This document shows positions 1 to 6,794 of a stretch of 13,566 bases of DNA, in pieces (within the stretch, counting starts at the first letter, position 1; the number at the start of each line of letters is the position of its first letter). The notes beneath the pieces are model-generated. The model had not been told where the DNA came from, did no database searches, and worked only from the letters and a program-made list of their open reading frames with translations. Both the position numbers and the translations under genes were made by a program. The stretch comes from VFBF01 sp034440275 (lineage in GTDB: Bacteria; Pseudomonadota; Alphaproteobacteria; Caulobacterales; Aquidulcibacteraceae), in assembly GCA_034440275.1 (NCBI GenBank), contig JAWXBS010000187.1, positions 1-13,566 on the forward strand, read 5' to 3'.

Positions 1-1
1 C

Positions 2-403
2 GATGCAGGCGGGGACAATGACTATGTCTATGCCGGCACGGAGAATGACTACGTCAATGGCGGCGACGGTATCGACACGCTGTTCGGCGAAGCGGGTAAC
101 GACACGATCTACGGCGGCGCTGGCGACGACTACATGGTTGCGGGTGGCGGGATCGATACCCTGTACGGTGAAGGTGGCTCGGACCGATTCGTGTTCGCGC
201 AACAATCGGGCACAGACACGATCGGCGACTTCCAGGATGGCCTGGACCGTATCGATCTCTCCACATACGGTGGCGCGACGTTCGCGAATACGACGATTCA
301 GCAGTCCGGCTCGAACACCATCATCACGATGGTTGGCGGCGAGACGATCACGTTGGTTGGCATTTCGGCAGCGACCGTGACGGCGGCGGACTTTATCTTC
401 TAG
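2..403 (+). CDS. RTX (hemolysin-type calcium-binding) protein, C-terminal fragment
   Basis: The reading frame is open from the window edge, so the start lies outside; 133 residues are visible. The first 60 or so residues contain tandem glycine/aspartate nonapeptides of the RTX type, for example NGGDGIDTLFGEAGNDTIYG and AGGGIDTLYGEGGSD. In this family such repeats form a calcium-binding parallel beta roll. They are followed by DRFVFAQ...GTDTIGDFQDGLDRIDLS, the usual capping segment after RTX repeats. The last residues (VTAADFIF) resemble the hydrophobic, uncleaved C-terminal signal of type I secretion substrates. The protein is therefore probably exported through an ABC transporter/TolC-type channel and folds outside the cell on binding calcium. 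Any enzymatic or adhesive domain would lie upstream and cannot be judged. Its stop overlaps the 3' end of the convergent flavoprotein gene by 11 bases. Confidence 0.9.
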   Translation, partial: DAGGDNDYVYAGTENDYVNGGDGIDTLFGEAGNDTIYGGAGDDYMVAGGGIDTLYGEGGSDRFVFAQQSGTDTIGDFQDGLDRIDLSTYGGATFANTTIQQSGSNTIITMVGGETITLVGISAATVTAADFIF

Positions 404-1619
404 GCCTCCCCAGGTTCGCGAGCACGCCGCGCGCGGCGGCAACGCCAGTCGCGAAGCACGCTTGCAGGAGGTAGCCGCCCGTCGGCGCCTCCCAATCCAG
501 CATTTCGCCGGCGACATGGACGTCGGGCATCGCCCGCAGCTGCAGAACGTCATCGACAGCGTCGAAGCGTACGCCGCCAGCACTTGAGATGGCGCGGTCG
601 ATTGGCGAAGTGGCGTGCACGGTGAGCGGCGCGTGCTTCACGGCATGCGCCAGTGCGTTTGCCTCGGTGGGAAGCGCAACGCCGTGGGCTTCGCGCAGTA
701 TACCGATGGCCACTGGTCCGAGGCCGGCGACGCGACGCAGGCGGTTCGACAGCGTCTCGCCCTGTTTGGTAACAGCAAGCTTGGAGCGCAGCGTGCCTTC
801 GGTCGTATCGGGGCGGAGATCGATCATCAGCGTTGTTGCGCCGTTGCGATGAATGGCGTCGCGCAGCGCCGCCGACAGGGCGTAGATGGCGCCGCCCTCG
901 ATTCCGTCGCGCGTGATCATCGCTTCACCGTGGACGGCGTGGCCTTCGTGCGTGAGGTGCACGCCTTTCAATGGCGCGCCGGCGAAGCGGTCGCGGAACA
1001 CATCGCTCCAACGGATTGCAAAACCACAGTTGGCAGGCTGCAGCGGCGCAATTTCGACGCCGCGCGCGGCAAGGATCGTGGCCCACGCGCCGTCGCTGCC
1101 GAGTTTTTCCCAGCTACCGCCGCCCAGGGCCAGGATCGTGGCGTCCGGCGTCACCAACGGCGCGCCATCGAAGGTGAGCGCTCCGTTCGCGTCCCACCCG
1201 CGCCAACGGCGCTGTGTCTCGATGCGCACGCCGAGTGCGTTGAGTCTTCCGAGCCACGCACGCAGCAGCGGCGATGCTTTCATCGCGACGGGAAAGATGC
1301 GTCCACTCGAGCCGGTGAAGGTTTCCTGCCCAAGCCCATGCGCCCAGCCGATCAGCGCAGACGGCGGAAACGCCTGAATGTGCGGCGCGAGATGATCGCG
1401 CGCGGCGCCATAGCGATCGACGAAGGTGACGAGCGATTCCGAGTGCGTGAGGTTGAGACCGCCGCGTCCCGCCATCAGGAACTTGCGACCGACGCTCGGC
1501 ATCGCTTCGTATACTGTCACCGTGACACCCGCCGACGCGAGCGTCTCCGCAGCCATCAGGCCAGCAGGGCCGGCGCCGATGACGGCGACGTTACGTGTGG
1601 CGGGCGGGGCGGCGAGCAT
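393..1619 (-). CDS. FAD-dependent flavoprotein, HI0933/YhiN-like (TIGR03862 type)
   Basis: The 408-residue product begins with a Rossmann dinucleotide-binding fold: VAVIGAGPAGLMAAE at residues 11-25 supplies the GxGxxG loop, with an acidic residue (E38) at the end of the second strand as expected for the FAD ribose. AGRGGLNLTHSE (50-61) is the second signature of the HI0933/YhiN group. GEMLDWEAPTGGYLLQACFATG (about 371-392) is the C-terminal FAD-contacting motif. Length and motifs match the TIGR03862 subfamily. The physiological substrate of this family is not established; it is annotated as an NAD(P)/FAD-dependent oxidoreductase. No transmembrane segment or signal peptide is visible, so it should be cytoplasmic. 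The ATG chosen is nine codons before the GxGxxG strand; no strong Shine-Dalgarno precedes it, so the start is less certain than the gene. It is divergent from the MFS gene. Confidence 0.9.
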   Translation of the reverse strand: MLAAPPATRNVAVIGAGPAGLMAAETLASAGVTVTVYEAMPSVGRKFLMAGRGGLNLTHSESLVTFVDRYGAARDHLAPHIQAFPPSALIGWAHGLGQETFTGSSGRIFPVAMKASPLLRAWLGRLNALGVRIETQRRWRGWDANGALTFDGAPLVTPDATILALGGGSWEKLGSDGAWATILAARGVEIAPLQPANCGFAIRWSDVFRDRFAGAPLKGVHLTHEGHAVHGEAMITRDGIEGGAIYALSAALRDAIHRNGATTLMIDLRPDTTEGTLRSKLAVTKQGETLSNRLRRVAGLGPVAIGILREAHGVALPTEANALAHAVKHAPLTVHATSPIDRAISSAGGVRFDAVDDVLQLRAMPDVHVAGEMLDWEAPTGGYLLQACFATGVAAARGVLANLGRPRR

Positions 1620-1641
1620 CGCGGCTGCCTAGCGCCGGGAC

Positions 1642-1675
1642 CGCGCGAACGCCAGTCCGCATTGGCGCTCGCGCG
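1642..1675. repeat. Inverted repeat in the divergent flavoprotein/MFS intergenic region
   Basis: CGCGCGAACGCCA (1642-1654) and TGGCGCTCGCGCG (1663-1675) are complementary at 12 of 13 positions and are separated by 8 bases. The dyad lies 23 bases upstream of the flavoprotein start and 47 bases before the transporter ATG. There is no T-run on the plus side, so it is not an obvious terminator. It may be an operator for one or both divergent genes, or a leader hairpin in the transporter transcript. The role is inference. Confidence 0.5.
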
Positions 1676-1721
1676 ATCGCTCCTCTAGAGATCGAGGAAA
1701 CATGGCGCGCGGGGAAGACGC

Positions 1722-3377
1722 ATGGTGGAGACGGACGATCAGCCGAGGCATCACAGGTCGACCCCTGCAGAGCGCAAGGTCATCGCGGCCTCGTCCCTTG
1801 GCACGATATTCGAGTGGTACGACTTCTACCTCTATGGCTCGCTCGCGGCGTCGATCTCCGCGCACTTCTTCTCCGGCGTGAACGAGACGACGGGCTTCAT
1901 CTTCGCGCTGGCGGCGTTCGCGGCGGGGTTTGCAGTGCGGCCGTTCGGGGCGCTCGTGTTCGGTCGTATCGGCGACATTGTCGGGCGCAAGAACACCTTC
2001 CTCGTCACGATGGCGATCATGGGGCTGTCGACGTTCATTGTCGGCGTGTTGCCCGGCTATGACGCCATTGGAATCGCGGCCCCCATCGCTCTGGTGATCC
2101 TGCGGCTGCTGCAAGGTCTCGCGCTCGGCGGCGAGTACGGGGGCGCCGCGACCTACGTCGCCGAGCATGCGCCAAACGGCAAGCGCGGCCTCTACACGAG
2201 CTGGATCCAGACGACGGCGACGTTCGGCCTTTTCCTGTCGCTCGTGGTGATCATGCTGACGCGTCTCGCCATGCCGCCGGAAGCGTTTGCCGAATGGGGC
2301 TGGCGCGTGCCGTTCCTGCTGTCGATCGTGCTGCTCGGCGTGTCGCTATGGATCCGCATGCAGCTCGCGGAAAGCCCGGTCTTCCAGAAGATGAAAGACG
2401 AGGGCGCCACGTCCAAGGCGCCGCTGGCGGAAGCGTTCGGCAAGTGGGGCAACCTCAAGGTCGTGCTCGTCGCGCTCTTCGGCGCCGTCGCGGGGCAGGC
2501 GGTGGTCTGGTACACGGGCCAGTTCTACGCGCTCTTCTTTCTCGAACGCACGCTCAAGGTCGAAAGCCTCACGGCCAATGCGCTGATCGCCATCGCGCTG
2601 CTACTCGGTGCGCCTTTGTTCGTTCTCTTCGGTTGGCTCTCCGACAAGATCGGACGCAAGCCGATCATTCTGGCCGGCTGCGCGCTGGCGGCGCTGACGT
2701 ACTTTCCTCTCTTCAATGCGCTCACCGAAGCGGCCAACCCCGCACTCGCGCTGGCGCAACGCACTGCGCCGGTGACGGTGCACGCAGACCCCGCAACGTG
2801 TTCGTTCCAGTTCGATCCCGTCGGGCGCAACAAGTTCGATACGCAGGCGTGTGACATCGCCAAAGCGTTCCTCGCGAAGGCGGGCGTCAGCTATCGCACC
2901 ATACCTGCGATGACGCCGTCGGTGCACGTAGGCGATACCGCAATCGTCGCACCTGATCCGGCGACATTGTCAGGCGATGCGAAGAACGCAGCGATCACGA
3001 CCTTTCACAAGGAAATGCGCACGGCGCTCGACGTGGTGGGATACCCGGCGGCGGCAGACCCTGCGCGGGTGAACAAGCCGCTCGTCGTCGGCATCCTCTT
3101 CCTGCTCGTGCTCTTCGTGACGATGGTCTACGGCCCCATCGCTGCGCTGCTGGTCGAGCTGTTTCCGACGCGCATCCGCTACACGGCGATGTCGTTGCCG
3201 TATCACATCGGCAACGGGTGGTTCGGCGGCTTCCTGCCGACGACGGCCTTCGCCATCGTCGCGGCCACTGGCGATCTCTATTCCGGGCTCTGGTATCCGG
3301 TGGCGATCGCGTCATTCACGCTCGTGTTCGGGCTCTTCTTCCTGCCCGAAACACGCACGCGCGACATCGACGGCTGA
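1722..3377 (+). CDS. MFS transporter, metabolite:H+ symporter (MHS) type, with large periplasmic insertion
   Basis: This 551-residue integral membrane protein carries the MHS/sugar-transporter hallmarks. GTIFEWYDFYLYGS (27-40) opens TM1. GRIGDIVGRK (81-90) is the motif A loop between TM2 and TM3. RLLQGLALGGEYGGA (128-142) is the TM4 signature. GWLSDKIGRKP (304-314) is the second motif A copy between TM8 and TM9. Twelve hydrophobic segments can be placed. Known relatives (ProP, KgtP, ShiA) import osmolytes, dicarboxylates or shikimate with protons, but the substrate cannot be told here. The protein is about 100 residues longer than usual because of an extra hydrophilic segment at about 334-451 between TM9 and TM10, which should face the periplasm and contains C360 and C377. 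The ATG at 1722 is preceded by GGGGAAG (1711-1717). The 3' end is three bases from the convergent amidohydrolase. Confidence 0.9.
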   Translation: MVETDDQPRHHRSTPAERKVIAASSLGTIFEWYDFYLYGSLAASISAHFFSGVNETTGFIFALAAFAAGFAVRPFGALVFGRIGDIVGRKNTFLVTMAIMGLSTFIVGVLPGYDAIGIAAPIALVILRLLQGLALGGEYGGAATYVAEHAPNGKRGLYTSWIQTTATFGLFLSLVVIMLTRLAMPPEAFAEWGWRVPFLLSIVLLGVSLWIRMQLAESPVFQKMKDEGATSKAPLAEAFGKWGNLKVVLVALFGAVAGQAVVWYTGQFYALFFLERTLKVESLTANALIAIALLLGAPLFVLFGWLSDKIGRKPIILAGCALAALTYFPLFNALTEAANPALALAQRTAPVTVHADPATCSFQFDPVGRNKFDTQACDIAKAFLAKAGVSYRTIPAMTPSVHVGDTAIVAPDPATLSGDAKNAAITTFHKEMRTALDVVGYPAAADPARVNKPLVVGILFLLVLFVTMVYGPIAALLVELFPTRIRYTAMSLPYHIGNGWFGGFLPTTAFAIVAATGDLYSGLWYPVAIASFTLVFGLFFLPETRTRDIDG

Positions 3378-3380
3378 GGC

Positions 3381-5051
3381 CTACCAGCCTTCAGCGCGCC
3401 AGGCGGCACGACCGTCGACGATGGTCATCAGGGCGCGGCCCTTCGGAATATCGTCCACGGGCGCGGTCATCAGATCGACCGAGAAGACGCTGACATCAGC
3501 GCGTTGGCCGACAACGAGGCGCCCGCGCTTGTCATGTTCGAAGGCGGCGTAAGCCGGGAACACCGTGAACATCTGTAGCGCGGTGCCGCGCGGCACGACT
3601 TCCTCGCCATGCCAGTTCGGGCCCTGAAAACCCTGCAGGTCCTTGCGCGCGATGGCGGCGTAGAACTCGACGAGCGGGTTGCCTTGCTCGACCGGGGCGT
3701 CCGAGCCGCCGGCGACGATGACGTGGGCGTTGATCAGGCTGGCCCAGGCGTAGGAGCCGGCAAGACGATCCACACCGAGACGATCCTGCGCGAAGTGCAG
3801 GTCGCTGATCGCGTGACTGGGTTGCATAGAGGCGATGATGCCGAGCTTTTCGAAGCGCGCGATATCTTCCACGCGCAGATGTTGTGCGTGCTCGATGCGC
3901 CAGCGTGGATTGCTTTCGACGCGGCGGTTTGCCGGCGTCCTGGCGAAGGCTTCGGCGTACATGTCGAGGATCATCGCGTTGCCGCGATCGCCGATGCCGT
4001 GCGTGGCGATCTGGATGCCGTTGCGGAGCGCTTTCTCGTAGAGCGGGAGCGCTTGCTCCCGCGTCTGCATCAGGAGACCGGTATCGCCGGCGCGATCCGC
4101 ATAGGGCGCGAAAAGAGCCGCGCTGCGCGAGCCGAGCGAGCCGTCCATGTAGTACTTGATCGCGCGCGTTTCGACGCGGCCATCAGGGCTGTGACGCGGA
4201 CCCGAGGAGAAGAGGCGTTCGGCGGATTCGGGCGTCACGGAATTGTAGAGGCGCAGCGGCAGCGTCGTGCGACGCGCGCGGCGTTCGAGGTTCAGGACTT
4301 CGTCCCACTCGACGCTCATGTTGTGGACGCCCACCCAGCCTTGCGCCGGATAGACCTTGAGCGCGGCGTCGAGGGCGGCGTCGAGCGAGGGGCGGGCCTG
4401 CGCAGTGAGCGTCGCCACGAGGTCCATGGCGTTGTCGACGAGAATGCCGTTGAGCTTGCCGTCGGCGGTTTTGCCGATGGAGCCGCCTGCGGGTGCCACA
4501 GTGGCGGCGGTGATGCCGGCGGCTTCGAGCGCTTTCGTGTTGGCCACGAGCGGGTGTCCATCACCGCGCATGAGGAGGACGGGATTGTCCGGGGCGACGG
4601 CGTCGAGGTCGGCGGCGGTCAGCGTGCGCTTTTCCGGCCACCGGTCTTCGTGCCAGCCACGGCCGACGATCACGGCGCCCGCGGTCGCCTGCACGGCGCG
4701 ACCCTTCACGGCGTCGACCGCTGCGGCCAGCGTGGGCAGGCCTTCGAGATTGAGCGTCAGCTCGCGTTCGCCGATGCCGCGGAAGTGGGCGTGCGCATCC
4801 TGGAAACCGGGGAAGGCCGACGCGCCGCGCAGATCGACGACCTGCGTGCGTGGGCCCTTCATCTTTTCCGCGCCGGCGCGCGAACCGGCGAAGGTGATGA
4901 CGCCGTTGCGCGCGGCGATCGCCTCGACGCGGGGCGCGTCTTCGACGCCGGTGTATATCGGACCGTTCCACACGATGATGTCGGCGGCGGGCTGTGCGTG
5001 TGCGATCGGTGCGAAAAGGAGGGCGGCGGCGGCGAAAATCAAGGGTTTCAT
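3381..5051 (-). CDS. Secreted metal-dependent amidohydrolase, YtcJ/AepA-like
   Basis: The 556-residue product starts with a clear signal peptide (MKPLIFAAAALLFAPIAHAQ, cleavage probably after AHA-Q), so it acts in the periplasm or as an exported enzyme. The remainder is an amidohydrolase-superfamily TIM barrel of the amidohydrolase_3 (YtcJ/AepA) group. PGFQDAHAHF carries the HxH metal pair H87 and H89. IKYYMDGSLGSRSA provides the candidate bridging lysine K299. ATHGIGDRGN carries H351, RIEHAQHL carries H388, and AGGSDAPVEQGNP carries the catalytic aspartate D451. The C-terminus (RGRLVVGQRADVSVFSVD) returns to the small beta-sandwich that also contains the N-terminal strands. All key residues are present, so it should be active; substrates in this family are mostly undetermined hydrolysable amides or cyclic imides. 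The upstream region is shared with the divergent stress-protein gene and holds operator-like dyads. No good Shine-Dalgarno is seen. Confidence 0.9.
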   Translation of the reverse strand: MKPLIFAAAALLFAPIAHAQPAADIIVWNGPIYTGVEDAPRVEAIAARNGVITFAGSRAGAEKMKGPRTQVVDLRGASAFPGFQDAHAHFRGIGERELTLNLEGLPTLAAAVDAVKGRAVQATAGAVIVGRGWHEDRWPEKRTLTAADLDAVAPDNPVLLMRGDGHPLVANTKALEAAGITAATVAPAGGSIGKTADGKLNGILVDNAMDLVATLTAQARPSLDAALDAALKVYPAQGWVGVHNMSVEWDEVLNLERRARRTTLPLRLYNSVTPESAERLFSSGPRHSPDGRVETRAIKYYMDGSLGSRSAALFAPYADRAGDTGLLMQTREQALPLYEKALRNGIQIATHGIGDRGNAMILDMYAEAFARTPANRRVESNPRWRIEHAQHLRVEDIARFEKLGIIASMQPSHAISDLHFAQDRLGVDRLAGSYAWASLINAHVIVAGGSDAPVEQGNPLVEFYAAIARKDLQGFQGPNWHGEEVVPRGTALQMFTVFPAYAAFEHDKRGRLVVGQRADVSVFSVDLMTAPVDDIPKGRALMTIVDGRAAWRAEGW

Positions 5052-5062
5052 GGGGTCAGCGT

Positions 5063-5079
5063 AACACGGTCAGCGTGTT
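5063..5079. promoter_or_regulatory. Short perfect dyad AACACG-N5-CGTGTT, operator candidate
   Basis: AACACG (5063-5068) and CGTGTT (5074-5079) are exact reverse complements with a five-base spacer. The site lies 12 bases upstream of the amidohydrolase start codon, in the divergent intergenic region, next to a longer dyad that shares the GTGT/ACAC core. The position fits a repressor or activator site; the regulator is unknown. Confidence 0.4.
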
Positions 5080-5081
5080 GC

Positions 5082-5111
5082 GAGTGTAAACGCGCGGCGG
5101 CGTTAACACTC
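5082..5111. promoter_or_regulatory. Long dyad in the amidohydrolase/stress-protein divergent region
   Basis: GAGTGTAAACGC (5082-5093) and GCGTTAACACTC (5100-5111) are complementary at 11 of 12 positions around a six-base GC-rich spacer. The location midway between two divergent genes suggests a transcription-factor operator. On the plus side TTTGTT follows directly, so a weak hairpin-terminator role for stray transcripts cannot be excluded. Confidence 0.45.
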
Positions 5112-5143
5112 TTTGTTGCGGCGTTTGCCACGATTTCTGTCGC

Positions 5144-5157
5144 TTGAGGCAGGTCAA
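5144..5157 (+). promoter_or_regulatory. FNR/FixK-like (CRP-FNR family) box upstream of the universal stress gene
   Basis: TTGAGGCAGGTCAA fits the TTGA-N6-TCAA core of the FNR/FixK/Anr anaerobox, differing from the fuller TTGAY-N4-RTCAA consensus only at the fifth base of the left half. Its centre is about 61 bases before the ATG at 5212, which leaves room for an activator site near -41.5 and a short leader. Oxygen-responsive control of universal stress proteins by such regulators is known in proteobacteria. The site is seen in the sequence; its function is inferred. Confidence 0.5.
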
Positions 5158-5211
5158 TGCGTGCGACGCGAGAAAGGCCTTCAGGGTGTAGCCTTGAAAC
5201 GAGAGGCCGCC

Positions 5212-6048
5212 ATGTCCTTCAAGAACCTCTTGGTCCACGTCGACAATACGCCAGGGGCGCTGATCCGGGCGCATGCTGCTGCTGCCTTGGCGAAGGATTT
5301 GGATGCGACCGCACGCGCGTTTGTTGTTTCGGTTACGCCCGGAGAACCCTTTGGGCCTGGGGCGGCCATCCTGGACGATTCCATCCATGCGATGCGCGGT
5401 GTGGTGGCGCATCGGCGTACGGTAGAGGCGCGGGCAGCGCTTGAGGTCGCGCGCGATGCGGCGCAGATCGACGGCGACATCCTGCAAGTGGATCCGGACA
5501 GGGTCATCGTTGACGCCGCCACGCACATGCGCGCCGCCGACCTCGTCGTGCTCGGCCCCCCGCGCATGAACGGGCAGTGGCTCGATGACGATCTCATCGA
5601 GGCGGCGCTGTTTTGTTCGGGCCGGCCCGTCATCGTTTTCCCGCAGGAGCGCAACAGCGCGCCGTTCGGGCGCCGGATCGCCATTGCCTGGAAGGATTGC
5701 AGGGAGGCCGCGCGCGCCGTCCATGACGCATTGCCGTTGCTTGTGAAGGCCGACAGCGTGCAGTTCGTCGCCGTGCATGCGCAAGACGATCCGCGCTACT
5801 TCGGCGGCGCGGCGCTGGAGCGCATGGAAGAGGGCCTGCGCGCGCACGGCGTCAATGTCGGTGTGGCCGAGATCGTGAGGCGCGGCCGCTCCACAGGGGA
5901 AGCAGTCGAGGCCGCTGCGAGGGGCGTGGATGCAGATCTCGTCGTGATGGGCGCCTATGGCCGATGGCGGTTGAGTGAGATGTTGTTCGGCGGCGTCACG
6001 CGCGACATGCTGGCGACGCTGGCGACGCCGCTGTTTCTTTCGCACTGA
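5212..6048 (+). CDS. Tandem-domain universal stress protein (UspA family)
   Basis: The 278-residue product contains two Usp domains. The N-terminal domain begins SFKNLLVHVDNTPGALIRAH and ends ADLVVLGPPRMNG...GRPVIVFP (to about residue 144). The C-terminal domain begins GRRIAIAWKDCREAARAV (153 onward) and ends DADLVVMGAYGRWRLSEMLFGGVTRDML. The second domain keeps a G-x2-G-x9-G nucleotide-binding loop (G247, G250, G260), but the following residue is G261 instead of Ser/Thr. The first domain has lost the loop. ATP binding, if any, is therefore expected only in the second half. The role is cytoplasmic stress or energy-limitation adaptation, with no defined reaction. The ATG at 5212 is chosen because GAGAGG sits six bases upstream and the Usp fold starts immediately; an in-frame TTG at 5113 would add residues unlike the family. 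An FNR-like box lies upstream. Confidence 0.88.
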   Translation: MSFKNLLVHVDNTPGALIRAHAAAALAKDLDATARAFVVSVTPGEPFGPGAAILDDSIHAMRGVVAHRRTVEARAALEVARDAAQIDGDILQVDPDRVIVDAATHMRAADLVVLGPPRMNGQWLDDDLIEAALFCSGRPVIVFPQERNSAPFGRRIAIAWKDCREAARAVHDALPLLVKADSVQFVAVHAQDDPRYFGGAALERMEEGLRAHGVNVGVAEIVRRGRSTGEAVEAAARGVDADLVVMGAYGRWRLSEMLFGGVTRDMLATLATPLFLSH

Positions 6049-6170
6049 CCCGATTCAGGTTGTGGCGCATGTCTCGTGCGGCAGTCGTTGCGCTATCGGC
6101 GTTTACGAAGTTCCCGCGGACCCTCAAGTCCCGTTGAAAGGTTGGTCTGCGTCGGAAGGACAAAGACCTC

Positions 6171-6728
6171 ATGAAAAGATCATTCTTCGCCGCAGCGGCT
6201 ACTCTCGCGCTCGTCGCGCCGCTCGCGCTCTCAACGGCTTCTGCCCAAGAGTACAGAGACAGGCGCGGGGAACAGTCGCAACAATATGACAATCGCGACA
6301 GGGATCGCGCTCCGGACGCCCGCAGCAATGATGGCCGCGGGGACGACCGCCGTTATCAAGACCGCCGTTATGAAGGACGACGCTATGGAGACGCCAGTCG
6401 CCATGATCGTCGGGACCGCTGGCGTGAGAACTACAGGGGCGCGCGTTCGGACGATAGCCAGCACAACGGCTACTATCGTCAGGGTCGCTGGCACTACGGA
6501 CCACCGCCGCAGCAGTATCGGGACGTTACGTTGGGCTATCGGCCATGGGCGCGCGGTCAGCGCCTCGGCTACTATCAGGGCCGATATCAGGAGGTCGACT
6601 ACCGCCAGAACAACCTGAGACAGCCGCCGCGTGGCTATCACTGGGTGCGCAATGATGGCGGCGACCTTCTTCTCGCGGCAATCGTAGGCGGACTGATCAC
6701 ACAGGTGATCATCAACAACGGTCGCTAG
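6171..6728 (+). CDS. RcnB-like periplasmic protein with Arg/Asp-rich disordered region
   Basis: The 185-residue protein has a signal peptide (residues 1-25, cleavage likely at ASAQ-EY), then a strongly charged low-complexity stretch (about 27-95) rich in Arg, Asp and Tyr with repeats such as RRYQDRRYEGRRYGD. The C-terminal part (about 120-181) is an RcnB domain: GYRPWARGQRLG, EVDYRQNNLRQPPRGYHWVR and a final hydrophobic LLLAAIVGGLITQVI segment. E. coli RcnB is a small periplasmic protein involved in nickel/cobalt homeostasis. Many alphaproteobacterial homologues share only this domain, so a metal role here is plausible but unproven, and no histidine-rich metal site is evident. GGAAGGA (6154-6160) precedes the ATG. 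The gene ends at a bidirectional terminator shared with the convergent aminopeptidase gene. Confidence 0.82.
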   Translation: MKRSFFAAAATLALVAPLALSTASAQEYRDRRGEQSQQYDNRDRDRAPDARSNDGRGDDRRYQDRRYEGRRYGDASRHDRRDRWRENYRGARSDDSQHNGYYRQGRWHYGPPPQQYRDVTLGYRPWARGQRLGYYQGRYQEVDYRQNNLRQPPRGYHWVRNDGGDLLLAAIVGGLITQVIINNGR

Positions 6729-6748
6729 AGATCGGTAGCTGACACAGG

Positions 6749-6780
6749 AAGGCCGCGCAGGGAAACCAGCGCGGCCTTTC
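6749..6780. terminator. Bidirectional rho-independent terminator
   Basis: AAGGCCGCGC (6749-6758) and GCGCGGCCTT (6769-6778) form a perfect 10-bp stem around a 10-base loop, followed by T-rich sequence on the plus strand. On the minus strand the stem is likewise followed by TT. It lies between the convergent RcnB-like and M24B aminopeptidase genes and can serve both. Confidence 0.8.
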
Positions 6781-6794
6781 GCGTTGTCGTCGCC

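Noticed and set aside
615..1688. Long plus-strand open frame opposite the flavoprotein
   Set aside because: It is antisense to a gene with clear FAD motifs and has Arg/Ala-rich composition typical of GC-rich shadow frames.
3609..5147. 512-codon plus-strand open frame opposite the amidohydrolase
   Set aside because: The opposite strand encodes an intact enzyme with all catalytic motifs; this frame has no recognisable domain and arises from GC3 bias.
5113..5211. TTG start adding 33 residues to the universal stress protein
   Set aside because: The Usp fold begins at the ATG at 5212, which has a good Shine-Dalgarno; the extension covers the FNR-like box.
6060..6170. EcfG-type (GGAAC-N16/17-CGTT) general stress promoter before the RcnB-like gene
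   Set aside because: No correctly spaced pair of elements was found on either strand.
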